A stretch of 64,000 nt of DNA from Nevskia ramosa DSM 11499 (lineage in GTDB: Bacteria > Pseudomonadota > Gammaproteobacteria > Nevskiales > Nevskiaceae). Shown here piece after piece: positions 9,649-18,066 of this stretch; position 1 is the first letter of the stretch, and each line of letters begins with the position of its first letter. The translations under genes were made by a program, and so were the position numbers. The DNA lies in assembly GCF_000420645.1 (NCBI RefSeq), contig NZ_ATVI01000009.1, forward strand, positions 62,001 to 126,000, read 5' to 3'. The notes below the pieces were generated by a model, which was not told the origin of the DNA, ran no database searches, and worked only from the letters and a program-made list of their open reading frames with translations.

Positions 9649-11757
9649 TCAGATCGCCAGTCGGAAACCCAGGAACACCGAAGCGCCCGGCAGTGGTGCC
9701 ACATCCTTGATGAACGAGGTTGCCCGGCGGGCGTCGTCGTCGAGCAGGTTGCGACCGCGGATGTAGACCTCGCTGTCCGACAGCGCCTTTTCGCTCAGGC
9801 GGAAGCCGTAGGCGGCGGTGAAGCCGAGCATGTTGTAACCGCCGGTCTCGGTTTCCAGCGACGCGATGTCGTCCTGCTTGAACACGCGGGTGTAGTCGAC
9901 ATTGAGGCTGTAATGGCGGTATTTGCCGTCGAGGCCGACGCCGAAGCGGGCCGGCGTGACTCGCGGCAGCTTGCTGCCGTTGTTCAGCTCGCCAATCACC
10001 TTGTCGCCGAAGCCGCGCAGGCTCAGCGTGTAAGGCGACTGGATCAGCAGATAGCTGGTCTGTCCTTCGATGCCATAGAAGCGGGTGTTGGCCTGCAGGT
10101 AGTTGACCAGGCGGATCTCGCTGTCCGGATCGAAATTGCCCTGTTCGTCGACCCGGTCGGCGACGCCATCCGAGTTCGGCGTGCCGCTGCCATCGGCATT
10201 CAGGCCCCGATCGTTCTCGGCCAGATAGAGGTAGTTGTTGATGCTGTTGTAGTAGACGTTGCCTTCCCAGCTCAGCCGCTGATCGTGGTGATCGAGGCCG
10301 ATCTCGAAGTTGTTGGCGGTTTCGATCTTGGCGTCGTTCAGGCCGCGCTCGAAGGTCGCCGTGGCGCCGTGCGGGCCGAACGAGTACAGCTCTTCCGGCA
10401 CCGGCGAGCGCTGGGCGTGGCTGTAGTACAGCTTCAGGTGGTAGTCCCTGGCGATGTTGAAGATCGAGCCGAGCGAAGCGCTGATCGGCGTGAAGTTGCG
10501 ATTCGGCAGCGCAGCGCCTTCCTCCGGCTTGTTGGTATCGCGCTCGACTCTCACACCGGCTTCGAGCTTGCCGTAGGCCCAGGGACGTTCCTCGATCAGG
10601 AACGCACCGAGTTGCAGCGTATGGGTCGGCGGCACGAAGCCTTCCTCGCCGACACCGGCGAAGCGGCGGAAATCGTGCTGCACGCCGAACACGCCGCGCC
10701 AGCCGAGGATCGGCGCGTGAACCACTTCGATGCGCTCGTCGTTTTGCTTGTTGAAGAACTGCGTGCCGGGCTCGCCCGGGCCTTCGAACTCGATGTGCGT
10801 ATAGCTGTTGTAGGCGCCGCGGATCTTGATCGAATCGATGCCCGGCAGCGGCTTGTTGAGGATGCCCTGGGCGTCGTAGCGGGTCTGGTCGAGATCGATG
10901 AACGCGGTTTCTTCGGCCGGCAGGCCGTAGACGGTGTTGAAGGTGCTGACCGCGAACGCCACCGAATTGCCGCCGTCGATGTAGCCGTAGGACAGTGCAC
11001 CGGACTGCGCCTGCGAACGGCTGTTGGCGAGAGTGCCCTGGCTGCCGCTGCCATCGACGTTGGCGCTGCCGGGGATATCGTATTCCTCGGATTTGCGCGC
11101 GCCGGCATCGAGATGAAACTGGCTATGGCCGATGCCGTAACCGATCTCGGTGGTGCCGTTGCGCGAATCGCCATTGCTGCCGTATTCGGCATCAAGGCTG
11201 CCGTGCAGGCCGTCGGTGACGTCGACCGGCAGACGATCGTTGATGACGTTGACGATGCCGCCCGAAGCGCGGCTGCCGTAAAGCAGGGTCGCCGGGCCTT
11301 TCAGCACTTCGATCTGGCGGGCGTGGGCGGTATCGATACCGACCGCGTGATCGGGGCTGACATCGGAAACATCGAGCGAACCGATGCCGTTCTCGAGAAT
11401 GTCGACTCGCGGCCCGGCCTGGCCACGGATCACCGGCCGCCCGGCGCCGGGGCCGAAATCGGTGGTCGAGATGCCGGGTTCGTTCTCCAGCGTTTCGCCG
11501 ATGGTGTTGGCGCGCTTGCGGTCCAGCTCGGCGCCGGACAGCACGGTGGTCGGCTGCACCAGTTCGTCGGCGGTCTTGCCGAGCGGATTGGCGCGGACGG
11601 TGATGGTGCCAAGTTCGACGGCCGCGTTCGGGTCATCGTCCGCCTGTGCCGCGTAAGGGAAGGCGATGACGGCGGCGATCAGCGGCAGCAGGCGGGGCAG
11701 GGAAATAGCAGCAACAGCAGCACGGCCCTGGCGGCCATGCAGGTACGAAATGTTCAT
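9649..11757 (-). CDS. TonB-dependent outer membrane receptor, ZnuD-like
   Basis: The 702-residue protein starts with a signal peptide ending near AAQA and continues with a plug domain. The plug contains a TonB-box-like GTITVRANP, the GRPVIRGQ segment, and LKGPATLLYGSRASGGIVNVI. A 22-strand-type barrel follows and ends in FLGFRLAI, with an aromatic residue near the C-terminus. The segment PEELYSFGPHGATATFERG closely resembles ZnuD zinc receptors. I chose ATG 11757 because AGGA lies 5 bases before it. An ATG ten codons earlier lacks this. The small gene upstream and the MerC-like gene downstream probably form one metal-uptake unit. Zinc is the best guess, but copper or another metal is possible. 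Confidence 0.88.
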   Translation of the reverse strand: MNISYLHGRQGRAAVAAISLPRLLPLIAAVIAFPYAAQADDDPNAAVELGTITVRANPLGKTADELVQPTTVLSGAELDRKRANTIGETLENEPGISTTDFGPGAGRPVIRGQAGPRVDILENGIGSLDVSDVSPDHAVGIDTAHARQIEVLKGPATLLYGSRASGGIVNVINDRLPVDVTDGLHGSLDAEYGSNGDSRNGTTEIGYGIGHSQFHLDAGARKSEEYDIPGSANVDGSGSQGTLANSRSQAQSGALSYGYIDGGNSVAFAVSTFNTVYGLPAEETAFIDLDQTRYDAQGILNKPLPGIDSIKIRGAYNSYTHIEFEGPGEPGTQFFNKQNDERIEVVHAPILGWRGVFGVQHDFRRFAGVGEEGFVPPTHTLQLGAFLIEERPWAYGKLEAGVRVERDTNKPEEGAALPNRNFTPISASLGSIFNIARDYHLKLYYSHAQRSPVPEELYSFGPHGATATFERGLNDAKIETANNFEIGLDHHDQRLSWEGNVYYNSINNYLYLAENDRGLNADGSGTPNSDGVADRVDEQGNFDPDSEIRLVNYLQANTRFYGIEGQTSYLLIQSPYTLSLRGFGDKVIGELNNGSKLPRVTPARFGVGLDGKYRHYSLNVDYTRVFKQDDIASLETETGGYNMLGFTAAYGFRLSEKALSDSEVYIRGRNLLDDDARRATSFIKDVAPLPGASVFLGFRLAI

Positions 11758-11820
11758 GGGAATCCTCGCAGCAAACGGAACGGGCACGGGCCACGAGGCC
11801 CGCGCGGGGTCAGCAGTTCG

Positions 11821-12111
11821 TCAGGCGAGGTGCAGCGGTGGTCCGCGTGGCGGCGGGCGGTACAGCGGTTGCAGGGCGGGCAGTGCCAGCGTCGCCAGCA
11901 ACGGCGCTTCGATGCGCAGCGGCAGCAGCGCGATCGGCATTTCCGCCGCCGGCGGCGGTGCCGACGCGTGACTGGCAACGCAGATCTCGCAAGCGGCCTG
12001 TTCGTCGACCGCCTTCAGCGCGTGATTGGTGCCATGAACGACCGTCAGCCACTGCCCGACCAGGAAGGTCAGCGCCAGCAGCCAGAGGTGGGTCGTTCGT
12101 TTTTGCGTCAT
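11821..12111 (-). CDS. Small DUF2946-like protein with a CxxC motif
   Basis: The 96-residue product begins with a hydrophobic segment (WLLALTFLVGQWLTVVHG), then carries ACEICVASH and ends in a proline-rich tail PLYRPPPRGPP. This layout is typical of DUF2946 proteins, which are often encoded next to TonB-dependent metal receptors. The CxxC and nearby histidines could bind metal. It sits 63 bases upstream of the receptor on the same strand. Its function is unknown. The ATG at 12111 is chosen because the hydrophobic segment follows directly, and the 25 residues before it are not membrane-like. Confidence 0.7.
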   Translation of the reverse strand: MTQKRTTHLWLLALTFLVGQWLTVVHGTNHALKAVDEQAACEICVASHASAPPPAAEMPIALLPLRIEAPLLATLALPALQPLYRPPPRGPPLHLA

Positions 12112-12131
12112 GTCAGCGATGAAGCGAGCGG

Positions 12132-12151
12132 GCGAATCGTACGACATTCGC
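12132..12151. promoter_or_regulatory. Inverted repeat upstream of the metal-uptake genes, possible operator
   Basis: GCGAAT and ATTCGC flank an 8-base spacer about 20 bases before the start of the DUF2946-like gene. This is a reasonable position for a repressor site. It does not match the AT-rich Zur consensus that I know, so the regulator is open. Confidence 0.3.
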
Positions 12152-12191
12152 GCTGCCTGGCGGTGCTGGCTGCTCGCCGAAAGCACGACTA

Positions 12192-12899
12192 CTACCAGTC
12201 CAGCTTGTAGCCGACGCCGTAGATCGAGCGGATCAGTTCCTGCTCGGGGCTCGCCGCATCGAGCTTGCGGCGCAGGTTCTTGATGTGGCTGTCGACGGTG
12301 CGATCGGTGACGATCCGGTGGTCGGTGTAGAGCTTGTCGAGCAGCTGATCGCGCGAAAACACGCGGCCCGGCGCATCGGCCAGGGTTTTCAGCAGGCGGA
12401 ACTCGACCGGCGTCAGCTGCAAGGACTGGCCGCGGAATTCGGCGGTGTAGCGGGCTTCGTCGATCCGCAGCACGGTTGCCAGATCGTCGATCGCCTTTGT
12501 ATCCGGACTCGCGTCGAGCCGGCTGCGACGCAGGATCGCCCGCACGCGGGCCACGACTTCGCGCGGGCTGAACGGTTTGCAGATGTAGTCGTCGGCGCCG
12601 AGTTCCAGGCCGAGCAGGCGATCGATCTCCTCGACCCGCGCGGTGACCATGACGATCGGCACATCGCTGAAGCTGCGCAACTCGCGGCAGACCTCGAGAC
12701 CATCCTTGCCGGGCAGCATCAGGTCGAGCAGCACCAACGCCGGATCGAGCTGGCGGGCGCGCGCCGCGACCTCGCGGCCATCGGCGCAGATGTCGCTGCG
12801 ATAGCCGGCGGCTTTCAGATAGTCCGCTAGCAGCGCGGCGAGCTTCGGCTCGTCCTCGACGATCAGCACCAGCGGCGCCACGGTTTCCACAGGGCTCAT
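12192..12899 (-). CDS. baeR: OmpR-family response regulator, BaeR-like
   Basis: The 235-residue protein has a receiver domain ([12 protein letters not shown] at 13-24, phospho-acceptor Asp59 in [11 protein letters not shown], and the CKPF lysine) and a winged-helix output domain ending [13 protein letters not shown]. It pairs with the sensor kinase gene 2 bases upstream. The best match by general resemblance is BaeR, which in enterobacteria responds to envelope stress and activates drug efflux. The divergent efflux operon, with a BaeR-box-like sequence in between, fits that role. Confidence 0.88.
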   Translation of the reverse strand: MSPVETVAPLVLIVEDEPKLAALLADYLKAAGYRSDICADGREVAARARQLDPALVLLDLMLPGKDGLEVCRELRSFSDVPIVMVTARVEEIDRLLGLELGADDYICKPFSPREVVARVRAILRRSRLDASPDTKAIDDLATVLRIDEARYTAEFRGQSLQLTPVEFRLLKTLADAPGRVFSRDQLLDKLYTDHRIVTDRTVDSHIKNLRRKLDAASPEQELIRSIYGVGYKLDW

Positions 12900-12901
12900 G
12901 T

Positions 12902-14398
12902 TCAGATGCCCGGTACGGCCAGCGGCAGGCGCAGGCTCAACCGCAGACCGCCGAGCGGCGAAGCGGTAGCGCTCAAGCTGCCGCCATGCGCTTCGGCGAT
13001 CTTGGCGCTGATCGCCAGACCCAGGCCGGCGCCGCCGGTGGCGCGATTGCGCGAGCTTTCGACCCGGTAGAAGCGATCGAACAGTTTCGGCAGCGCGTCC
13101 TCAGCCACACCGGGCGCGGAGTCATCGAACTGCAGCAGCAACTCCCTGCCATCGATGCGGGCTTCGAGCTTCAGGCGGCCGCCCGAGTCGGTGTAGCGAA
13201 GACTGTTCTCCAGCAGATTGCCGAGCAACTGGCCGAGCCGTCCTTCGTCCGCCAGCACCATCACCGCTTGCTCGGGCAGGTGCAGTTCCAGGGCGATGTC
13301 GTGTTGCGCGAGGCGCTCGCGGTAGGGATGCACGGCGTCGCGCAGCACCTCGATGACATCGCTGTCGCTCATCCGATAGCTGAGCGCGCCGACATCGGCG
13401 AGCGACAGTTCGTAGAGATCGTTGACCAGCTTGCCGAGGATCGTCGTTTCCGCCTGCAGCGAACGGATCGATTCCGGCGTCAGTGCGCGCACGCCGTCTT
13501 CCAGCGCTTCCAGCTCGCCCCGCAGCACCGACAGCGGCGTGCGCAGCTCGTGCGAGACATCGGCCATGAACGCGCGGCGCATCTTTTCGTTCTGCTTCAG
13601 CGCGTGGGCAAGGCGGTTGAAGTCCTCGGCGAGCTGGCCCAGCTCGTCGCCGGAGCCGGCTTCGACTCGCTCGTCGTAATGCCCGGCGGCCAGCGCATGC
13701 GTGCCCCGAGCGATGCGCTTCAGCGGTGCCAGGAACACCCGCGCCAGCAGCACGGCAACCAGCGCCGCCAGCAGGATCGCCAGCGCGCCGATCACCCAGC
13801 TGGCCCACAACTGCTGCTGCGCGAAGCGTTGCGCGGCCAGGGTGCTGACGTTCTCGAACGGCACCAGCGCCACCCAGCCGATGGTGCGGCCATCGACCTG
13901 CACCGGCCGCAGCAGCGCATCGGCGCCGACTTGGGGATTGCCAGCGATGAACCGGCGCTGCTCGTCGAGCAGCGCAAGACGCAGGTTGACGCCAGTCAGA
14001 TCGGACTGCGGGGGCGGCGGGCCGGGCAGGCGCGGCGTCAGGGCAGGCGGCGGATTCGAGGATGGGTTCGAGGACGGACGATCTCGATCACGATCGCCGT
14101 CATCGGAACCGCAGCCGCCGTCGGTCGCCGTCTGATTGCGGCTGAGGCCGCCCGGACGCAGCAGGCGAAACCACTGGCGCGGATTGTCGCGGAAGCAATG
14201 CCAGCCGCCCTGCGCCTGCCAGGTGCTGCCCAGCGCCGGCAGCAGCGCTTCCATGCGCTCGATGCCCTGATCGTTGAGGTAGCCGAGAAAGCCGCGATTG
14301 AAGGTCAGCCGCGAAGCCATGCCCATCGCCATCGCCACCAGCACGCTGCTGGTGAGAATGGCGAGGAACAGCTTGGCGGTGATGCCCGGCTTGAGCAT
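12902..14398 (-). CDS. baeS: Sensor histidine kinase, BaeS-like
   Basis: The 498-residue kinase has a first membrane segment at about 8-28, a periplasmic region, and a second membrane segment ([20 protein letters not shown]). A HAMP domain, a dimerisation domain with phospho-acceptor histidine in [14 protein letters not shown], and a C-terminal ATPase domain ([19 protein letters not shown]) follow. The periplasmic part contains a low-complexity Asp/Arg/Asn/Pro stretch at about 95-135 that is not usual for BaeS and may be a flexible insertion. It is the first gene of the pair and probably senses envelope damage or toxic compounds. Confidence 0.88.
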   Translation of the reverse strand: MLKPGITAKLFLAILTSSVLVAMAMGMASRLTFNRGFLGYLNDQGIERMEALLPALGSTWQAQGGWHCFRDNPRQWFRLLRPGGLSRNQTATDGGCGSDDGDRDRDRPSSNPSSNPPPALTPRLPGPPPPQSDLTGVNLRLALLDEQRRFIAGNPQVGADALLRPVQVDGRTIGWVALVPFENVSTLAAQRFAQQQLWASWVIGALAILLAALVAVLLARVFLAPLKRIARGTHALAAGHYDERVEAGSGDELGQLAEDFNRLAHALKQNEKMRRAFMADVSHELRTPLSVLRGELEALEDGVRALTPESIRSLQAETTILGKLVNDLYELSLADVGALSYRMSDSDVIEVLRDAVHPYRERLAQHDIALELHLPEQAVMVLADEGRLGQLLGNLLENSLRYTDSGGRLKLEARIDGRELLLQFDDSAPGVAEDALPKLFDRFYRVESSRNRATGGAGLGLAISAKIAEAHGGSLSATASPLGGLRLSLRLPLAVPGI

Positions 14399-14505
14399 GG
14401 CGATGGCGGGATCAAGGCTGGTGGTAGAGAACGGCGCCTATTTCCGCCTCTGACCCGGCAAATCACAAGAGCCAGCACCACGATCAGGCCGGAACTCCAC
14501 AAGAA

Positions 14506-14516
14506 CTCCATGATTG
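14506..14516 (+). promoter_or_regulatory. BaeR-box-like sequence between baeS and macA
   Basis: CTCCATGATTG here equals 11 consecutive bases of the E. coli BaeR-box core as I recall it (TCTCCATDATTGGC). It lies about 155 bases before macA and 107 bases before the start of baeS, in the divergent intergenic region. The adjacent regulator is BaeR-like, so control of the efflux operon and of baeSR itself is plausible. The site is AT-richer than its surroundings. Confidence 0.45.
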
Positions 14517-14671
14517 AGACGCCATTGCGCAGTTTTTCCGGCGCAAAGCCGTGGTGAATCCACTGTGTCTACATAGTCGCTGCACATTCGCCCCGCACAG
14601 TGCAGCCCAAGCCCGGTAAAAGCCGTGCGCCCCATTCTTTCCCGACGTTCGATCCCAAGGCTGGCCTGATC

Positions 14672-16105
14672 ATGACCGCATCCACCACCGTCCCGCCGCG
14701 TCGCCGTCGTCGCAAATGGGGGCTTGCCGCGCTCGTGCTGCTACTGGTCATCGCCGTCGCCGGCGTGGTCTGGCAGCGTGGCAAGGCGGCTGATCCGATG
14801 GCGAACCTGCGCTTCGCCACGGTCGAGAAGGGCGATCTGGAAAAGACCGTGACCGCAGTCGGTTCGCTGAAAGCCAAGGATTACGTCGATGTCGGCACTC
14901 AGGTATCGGGCCGCGTGCTGAACATCCACGTCGAGATCGGCGACAAGGTCGCCAAGGGCGAACTGATCGCCGAGATCGATCCCACCGTCTATGCCTCGAC
15001 GGTCGCAAAGGACCGCGCGAACCTCGACAACCTCAAGGCGCAGCTCGCGCAGCGCGAAGCCGAGCTGGCGTTGGCCGATCAGCAGGCTGCCCGCAATGGT
15101 CGCCTCGCCGAGGGCAACGCGGTGAGCCAGGACGTGGTCCAGCAGGCCGAAGCCTCTGCCCGCGTGGCCGCCGCTGCGGTGAATTCGGTGAAGGCACAGA
15201 TCAAGGCAGCGGAAGCCACGCTGGAAGGCGATCTCGCCAATCTCAATTTCACCAAGATCTACGCGCCGATGGATGGCACCGTGGTCGTCCAGGACACCCG
15301 CAAGGGACAGACCGTGAACTCGGTGCAGTCGGTCGCAGTGATCGCGCAGGTGGCCAATCTCGACGTGATGACGGTCTGGGCGCAGGTCGCCGAAGCCGAT
15401 GTCACCAACATCCGCCCGGACATGCCGGCCTACTTCACGACGCTGGGCGCGCCCGAGCGGCGCTGGGAAGGCAAGGTGCGCCAGGTGCACCCGACGCCGA
15501 CCACCACCAACGACGTAGTGCTCTACAACGTGCTGGTCGACGTCGACAATCACGAACGCGCGCTGCTGCCGGCGATGACCGTGCAGGCCTTCTTCGTGCT
15601 CGCCGCGGCGCACGATGCCGTGGTGGTGCCGCTCGGTGCGCTCAAGCCGGATCCGGATGCGCGCGGCTTCCGGGGCGGACCTGATGGCGCGCCCGGCAAG
15701 GGCGCCGGCGGCGAGCGCAGGAAGCGTGATCGCAGCGGCGCCAAGCCGGGTGAAGCTCCGAACGCCGGTCCGGCGGCAGCGCCTGCCGAAGGCAAGACCG
15801 AGGGCACGCCGCCAGCGCTCGCCGAAGCTGCGCCCGAAACCGCTGCGGTCGAACCGGGCGAGCCGGCACGATCCGGCGATCGTCCGGCGCGGCGCGGCAA
15901 GCCCTATCGCGTGCAGGTGAAAACCGCCAACGGTGTCGAATGGCGTCAGGTGCGTGTCGGCCTCGCGACGCGTACCGATGCCGAAGTGCTGTCCGGCCTG
16001 GAAGTCGGCGAAGAGATCGTCGTCGGCGAGAAGGGCGCATTGCCAACAGCCGGCAGCGCCCGCGCCGCGCCGCGCATGCCGGGCGGCGCCGGTCCGCGCC
16101 TGTGA
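14672..16105 (+). CDS. macA: MacA-type periplasmic adaptor of an ABC efflux system
   Basis: The 477-residue membrane fusion protein links the inner membrane MacB pump to an outer membrane channel. It has an N-terminal membrane anchor after an arginine patch (about 11-32), a biotinyl-lipoyl-like half (VSGRVLNIHVEIGDKVAKGELIAEIDPT), a coiled-coil hairpin, the second lipoyl half (IYAPMDGTVV) and a beta-barrel. At about residues 330-410 an Ala/Pro/Gly/Glu-rich, probably disordered segment interrupts the C-terminal membrane-proximal domain, which resumes at YRVQVKTANGVEWRQVRVG. That insert is larger than in typical MacA. The stop overlaps the macB GTG start. Confidence 0.92.
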   Translation: MTASTTVPPRRRRRKWGLAALVLLLVIAVAGVVWQRGKAADPMANLRFATVEKGDLEKTVTAVGSLKAKDYVDVGTQVSGRVLNIHVEIGDKVAKGELIAEIDPTVYASTVAKDRANLDNLKAQLAQREAELALADQQAARNGRLAEGNAVSQDVVQQAEASARVAAAAVNSVKAQIKAAEATLEGDLANLNFTKIYAPMDGTVVVQDTRKGQTVNSVQSVAVIAQVANLDVMTVWAQVAEADVTNIRPDMPAYFTTLGAPERRWEGKVRQVHPTPTTTNDVVLYNVLVDVDNHERALLPAMTVQAFFVLAAAHDAVVVPLGALKPDPDARGFRGGPDGAPGKGAGGERRKRDRSGAKPGEAPNAGPAAAPAEGKTEGTPPALAEAAPETAAVEPGEPARSGDRPARRGKPYRVQVKTANGVEWRQVRVGLATRTDAEVLSGLEVGEEIVVGEKGALPTAGSARAAPRMPGGAGPRL

Positions 16106-18051
16106 GCACGTCTGCTGCAGAAGTGCCGCTGCTGCAACTGGAGCAGGTCGCCAAGATCTACGCGGGTGGCGATGGCGCGGAAGTGCGAGCGCTTGACGGC
16201 ATCACCTTGTCGATCGCCGCCGGCGAGTTCGTCGCGATCATGGGCCAGTCCGGTTCCGGCAAATCGACGCTGATGAACGTGCTCGGCTGTCTCGACACGC
16301 CGACCCGCGGCCGTTACCAGGTGCGCGGCATCGATGTCGCGACCCTCGGCAAGGACGAACTCGCATCACTGCGCCGCGACTGCTTCGGCTTCGTGTTCCA
16401 GCGCTACAACCTGATGACCACGATCACCGCGGCCGAGAACGTCGAGCTGCCGGCGATCTACGCCGGTGCCGCCAAGGCGCAGCGAGTGCAGCGGGCGGCG
16501 GCACTGCTCGGTCAGCTCGGTCTCGGCGAACGCCTGGGCCACAAGCCGAATCAGCTGTCCGGCGGCCAGCAGCAGCGCGTGTCGATCGCCCGGGCCTTGA
16601 TGAATGGCGCCGATGTGATCCTGGCCGATGAACCCACCGGCGCGCTCGACAGCAAGAGCGGCGAAGAAGTGCTGGCGCTGCTCGGCCGGCTGCATGGCGA
16701 CGGCCACACGATCATCCTGATCACCCACGACGCCAAGGTGGCGGCGCATGCCGAGCGGATCATCCAGATCAGCGACGGCCGCATCACCGAGGACAGCGGC
16801 AGCCGCGGCCGCTCCGCCGCCCTGAGGGCATTGCACACCGATCGCCGTCATCCGCACTGGCTGCCGGATCTCGGCGAAGCGGTGAAGATGGCGCTGCACT
16901 CGCTGCGCGGCAACCTGTTCCGCTCGGCGCTGACCTTGCTCGGTGTGGTCATCGGCGTCGCCGCCGTGGTGACCATGCTGGCGATCGGCAACGGCAGCAA
17001 GGCGCAGGTGATGAAGAGCATCGAATCGATGGGCAGCAACCTGCTGCTGGTGCAGCCGGGCGCGCCCGGCACCAGGCCCAGCGGCGAGATGGCGATGCTC
17101 AAGGAAACCGACGCCGAAGCCATCGAAGCGCTGGCCGGCGTGCAGGCGGTATCGCCGCAGCGGCAATCGCGGCAGACGCTGCGCTACGGCAACATCGACT
17201 ACAAGAGCAACGTCACCGGCGTCTGGCCGACCTGGACCCAGATGCAGGACTGGAAGCTTTCCGAAGGCGTGTTCGTCAGCGATGACGATGTGAAGACCTA
17301 CGCGCCGGTGATCGTGCTCGGCACCACGGTGGCGCGGAACCTGTTTCCGGATTTGGCGTCGCCGATCGGCCTCTATGTGCTGGTCGGCAAGGTGCCGTTC
17401 CAGGTCGTCGGCGTGCTCGCCAGCAAGGGCGCCAATGCCTTCGGTTCGGACATGGACGACGTCGCCGTGATCCCGCTGTCCACCGGCTTCGCGCGGGTGT
17501 TCGGCAAGCGCTTTCTCGGCACCATCAACGTCAAGCTGGCCAGCGCCGATGTCGCCGACGACACCGAAGCCGCGATCACCGAACTGCTGAGCGGGCGCCA
17601 CGGCACCATCGATTTCCAAGTGCGCAGCACCACCTCGCTGATGGAGATGGCGACCACCACGCAGAACACGCTGACCCTGCTGCTTGGCTCGGTGGCGTTC
17701 ATCTCGCTGCTGGTCGGCGGCATCGGCGTGATGAACATCATGCTGGTCAACGTCACCGAGCGGACCCGCGAGATCGGCGTGCGCATGGCCACCGGCGCGC
17801 GCACCAGCAACATCCTGCTGCAGTTCAATACCGAGGCGCTGGTGATCTGCGGCATCGGCGGCGTGATCGGCGTGCTGCTCGGCATCGGCGCGGCACTGGC
17901 GGCCGAAGCCCTGGGCTCGAAGGTGGTGTTCACCGTCGCGCCCGCCTTGTTCGCGTTCGGCTCGGCGTTCATCACCGGCCTGCTGTTCGGCTACCTGCCG
18001 GCGCGCAAGGCGGCGAACCTCGATCCCGTCGTCGCTCTGGCTTCCGAATAG
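16102..18051 (+). CDS. macB: MacB-type ABC efflux pump, fused ATPase and permease
   Basis: The 649-residue protein has an N-terminal ABC ATPase with Walker [11 protein letters not shown], signature LSGGQQQRVSIARAL and Walker B VILADEPTGALD. The MacB-type permease follows, with one membrane segment after the ATPase, a large periplasmic domain and three C-terminal membrane segments (for example LLLGSVAFISLLVGGIGVMNI). MacB proteins pull macrolides, peptides or lipoproteins from the periplasm into a TolC-like channel. I chose the GTG at 16102, which overlaps the macA stop (GTGA). The frame upstream of it encodes an arginine-rich sequence that does not belong to the family. Confidence 0.94.
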   Translation: MSTSAAEVPLLQLEQVAKIYAGGDGAEVRALDGITLSIAAGEFVAIMGQSGSGKSTLMNVLGCLDTPTRGRYQVRGIDVATLGKDELASLRRDCFGFVFQRYNLMTTITAAENVELPAIYAGAAKAQRVQRAAALLGQLGLGERLGHKPNQLSGGQQQRVSIARALMNGADVILADEPTGALDSKSGEEVLALLGRLHGDGHTIILITHDAKVAAHAERIIQISDGRITEDSGSRGRSAALRALHTDRRHPHWLPDLGEAVKMALHSLRGNLFRSALTLLGVVIGVAAVVTMLAIGNGSKAQVMKSIESMGSNLLLVQPGAPGTRPSGEMAMLKETDAEAIEALAGVQAVSPQRQSRQTLRYGNIDYKSNVTGVWPTWTQMQDWKLSEGVFVSDDDVKTYAPVIVLGTTVARNLFPDLASPIGLYVLVGKVPFQVVGVLASKGANAFGSDMDDVAVIPLSTGFARVFGKRFLGTINVKLASADVADDTEAAITELLSGRHGTIDFQVRSTTSLMEMATTTQNTLTLLLGSVAFISLLVGGIGVMNIMLVNVTERTREIGVRMATGARTSNILLQFNTEALVICGIGGVIGVLLGIGAALAAEALGSKVVFTVAPALFAFGSAFITGLLFGYLPARKAANLDPVVALASE

Positions 18052-18066
18052 CCCGAAGAACCAGCC

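Noticed and set aside
9640..12210. Long plus-strand open frame over the TonB-dependent receptor and the baeR side
   Set aside because: It is antisense to the receptor, with composition typical of GC-driven shadow frames.
14305..14511. Short minus-strand frame starting at the BaeR-box-like sequence
   Set aside because: A 68-residue frame overlapping the start of baeS has no supporting ribosome binding site or family.
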